In this document: positions 7,341-7,407 of the stretch, piece by piece
How positions within the stretch are numbered: position 1 is the first letter of the stretch
Layout: each line of letters begins with the position of its first letter
Assembly: GCA_031285485.1 (NCBI GenBank)
Contig: JAITWC010000102.1
Coordinates: forward strand, 1 to 7,407
Reading direction: 5' to 3'
From: Alistipes sp.
GTDB lineage: Bacteria > Bacteroidota > Bacteroidia > Bacteroidales > Rikenellaceae
Length of the DNA: 7,407 nt
Translations under genes and position numbers: made by a program
Notes under the pieces: model-generated
Told to the model about the DNA's origin: nothing
Seen by the model: the letters and a program-made list of their open reading frames with translations, nothing else
The model's database searches: none

Positions 7341-7341
7341 C
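7332..7341. repeat. 10-bp perfect palindrome over the purH -33 element
   Basis: GTTTGCAAAC is a perfect palindrome that contains the TTTG of the -33 element on both strands. It also overlaps a tandem 8-base near-repeat, AAGTTTGT (7322-7329) followed by AAGTTTGC (7330-7337). The symmetry would suit a small dimeric regulator, but I know of no matching operator, and AT-rich promoter DNA yields such palindromes by chance. Confidence 0.4.
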
Positions 7342-7362
7342 CCACCGAGCCTTCCGGTTAAA

Positions 7363-7379
7363 ATCCGAATAAATCGGAT
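7363..7379 (-). terminator. Possible weak hairpin terminator of an unseen upstream gene
   Basis: The inverted repeat ATCCGA (7363-7368) and TCGGAT (7374-7379) forms a perfect six-base-pair stem around a five-base loop. On the minus strand it is followed by TTT and then AA, a short T tract. That could weakly end transcription coming from a minus-strand gene beyond the window, insulating the purH promoter 23 bases downstream. The stem is short and the T run poor, so this could equally be chance. Confidence 0.25.
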
Positions 7380-7407
7380 GGTTTATTAATATCCTTCGGT
7401 AAACAGA

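Larger units (their letters stand above)
7282..7407. other. Non-coding region upstream of purH
   Basis: This AT-rich stretch contrasts with the GC-rich genes and holds the purH promoter and leader at 7282-7340. Beyond the promoter (7342-7407) I see no open reading frame with a credible start on either strand; the only plus-strand ATG there (7378) reaches a stop after two codons. A six-base-pair hairpin lies at 7363-7379. The neighbouring gene is outside the window, so its identity and orientation are unknown. Confidence 0.75.

Overview
The window is one compact minus-strand block of six housekeeping genes. Read in the direction of transcription (high to low coordinate) they are purH, mreB, mreC, mreD, mrdA (PBP2) and rodA. 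All six appear full length. Only about 126 bases upstream of purH and 39 bases after rodA are non-coding. Nothing looks mobile: I see no transposase, integrase, tRNA, rRNA, CRISPR array or clear sign of horizontal transfer.

The organism is most likely a high-GC member of Bacteroidota, perhaps Bacteroidales of the Alistipes/Rikenellaceae kind; the genus is a guess. Three things support the phylum. The promoter before purH has the Bacteroidota form TTTG-N20-TAnnTTTG. Most starts lack a Shine-Dalgarno sequence. The MreB, MreD, PBP2 and RodA sequences have the character I know from Bacteroidota, including an enlarged RodA, and the gene order purH-mreBCD-mrdA-rodA is one I recall from Bacteroidales genomes.

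Layout: 7282-7407 is the leader and promoter region, with a palindrome over the -33 element and a small hairpin further upstream. 5746-7281 is purH, the last two steps of IMP synthesis. 1479-5735 carries mreB, mreC, mreD and mrdA, followed by rodA at 40-1482. Gene gaps are 10, 15, -4, 4 and -4 bases, so a single transcript from the purH promoter is the simplest model.

Functionally, mreB to rodA encode a complete core elongasome. MreB is the actin-like filament, MreC and MreD are the membrane/periplasmic scaffold, RodA is the SEDS glycan polymerase and PBP2 its partner transpeptidase. PurH is metabolically separate but shares the apparent promoter. I found no undescribed system here; the most useful leads are the promoter architecture, the enlarged RodA membrane domain and the Cys/His cluster in PBP2.
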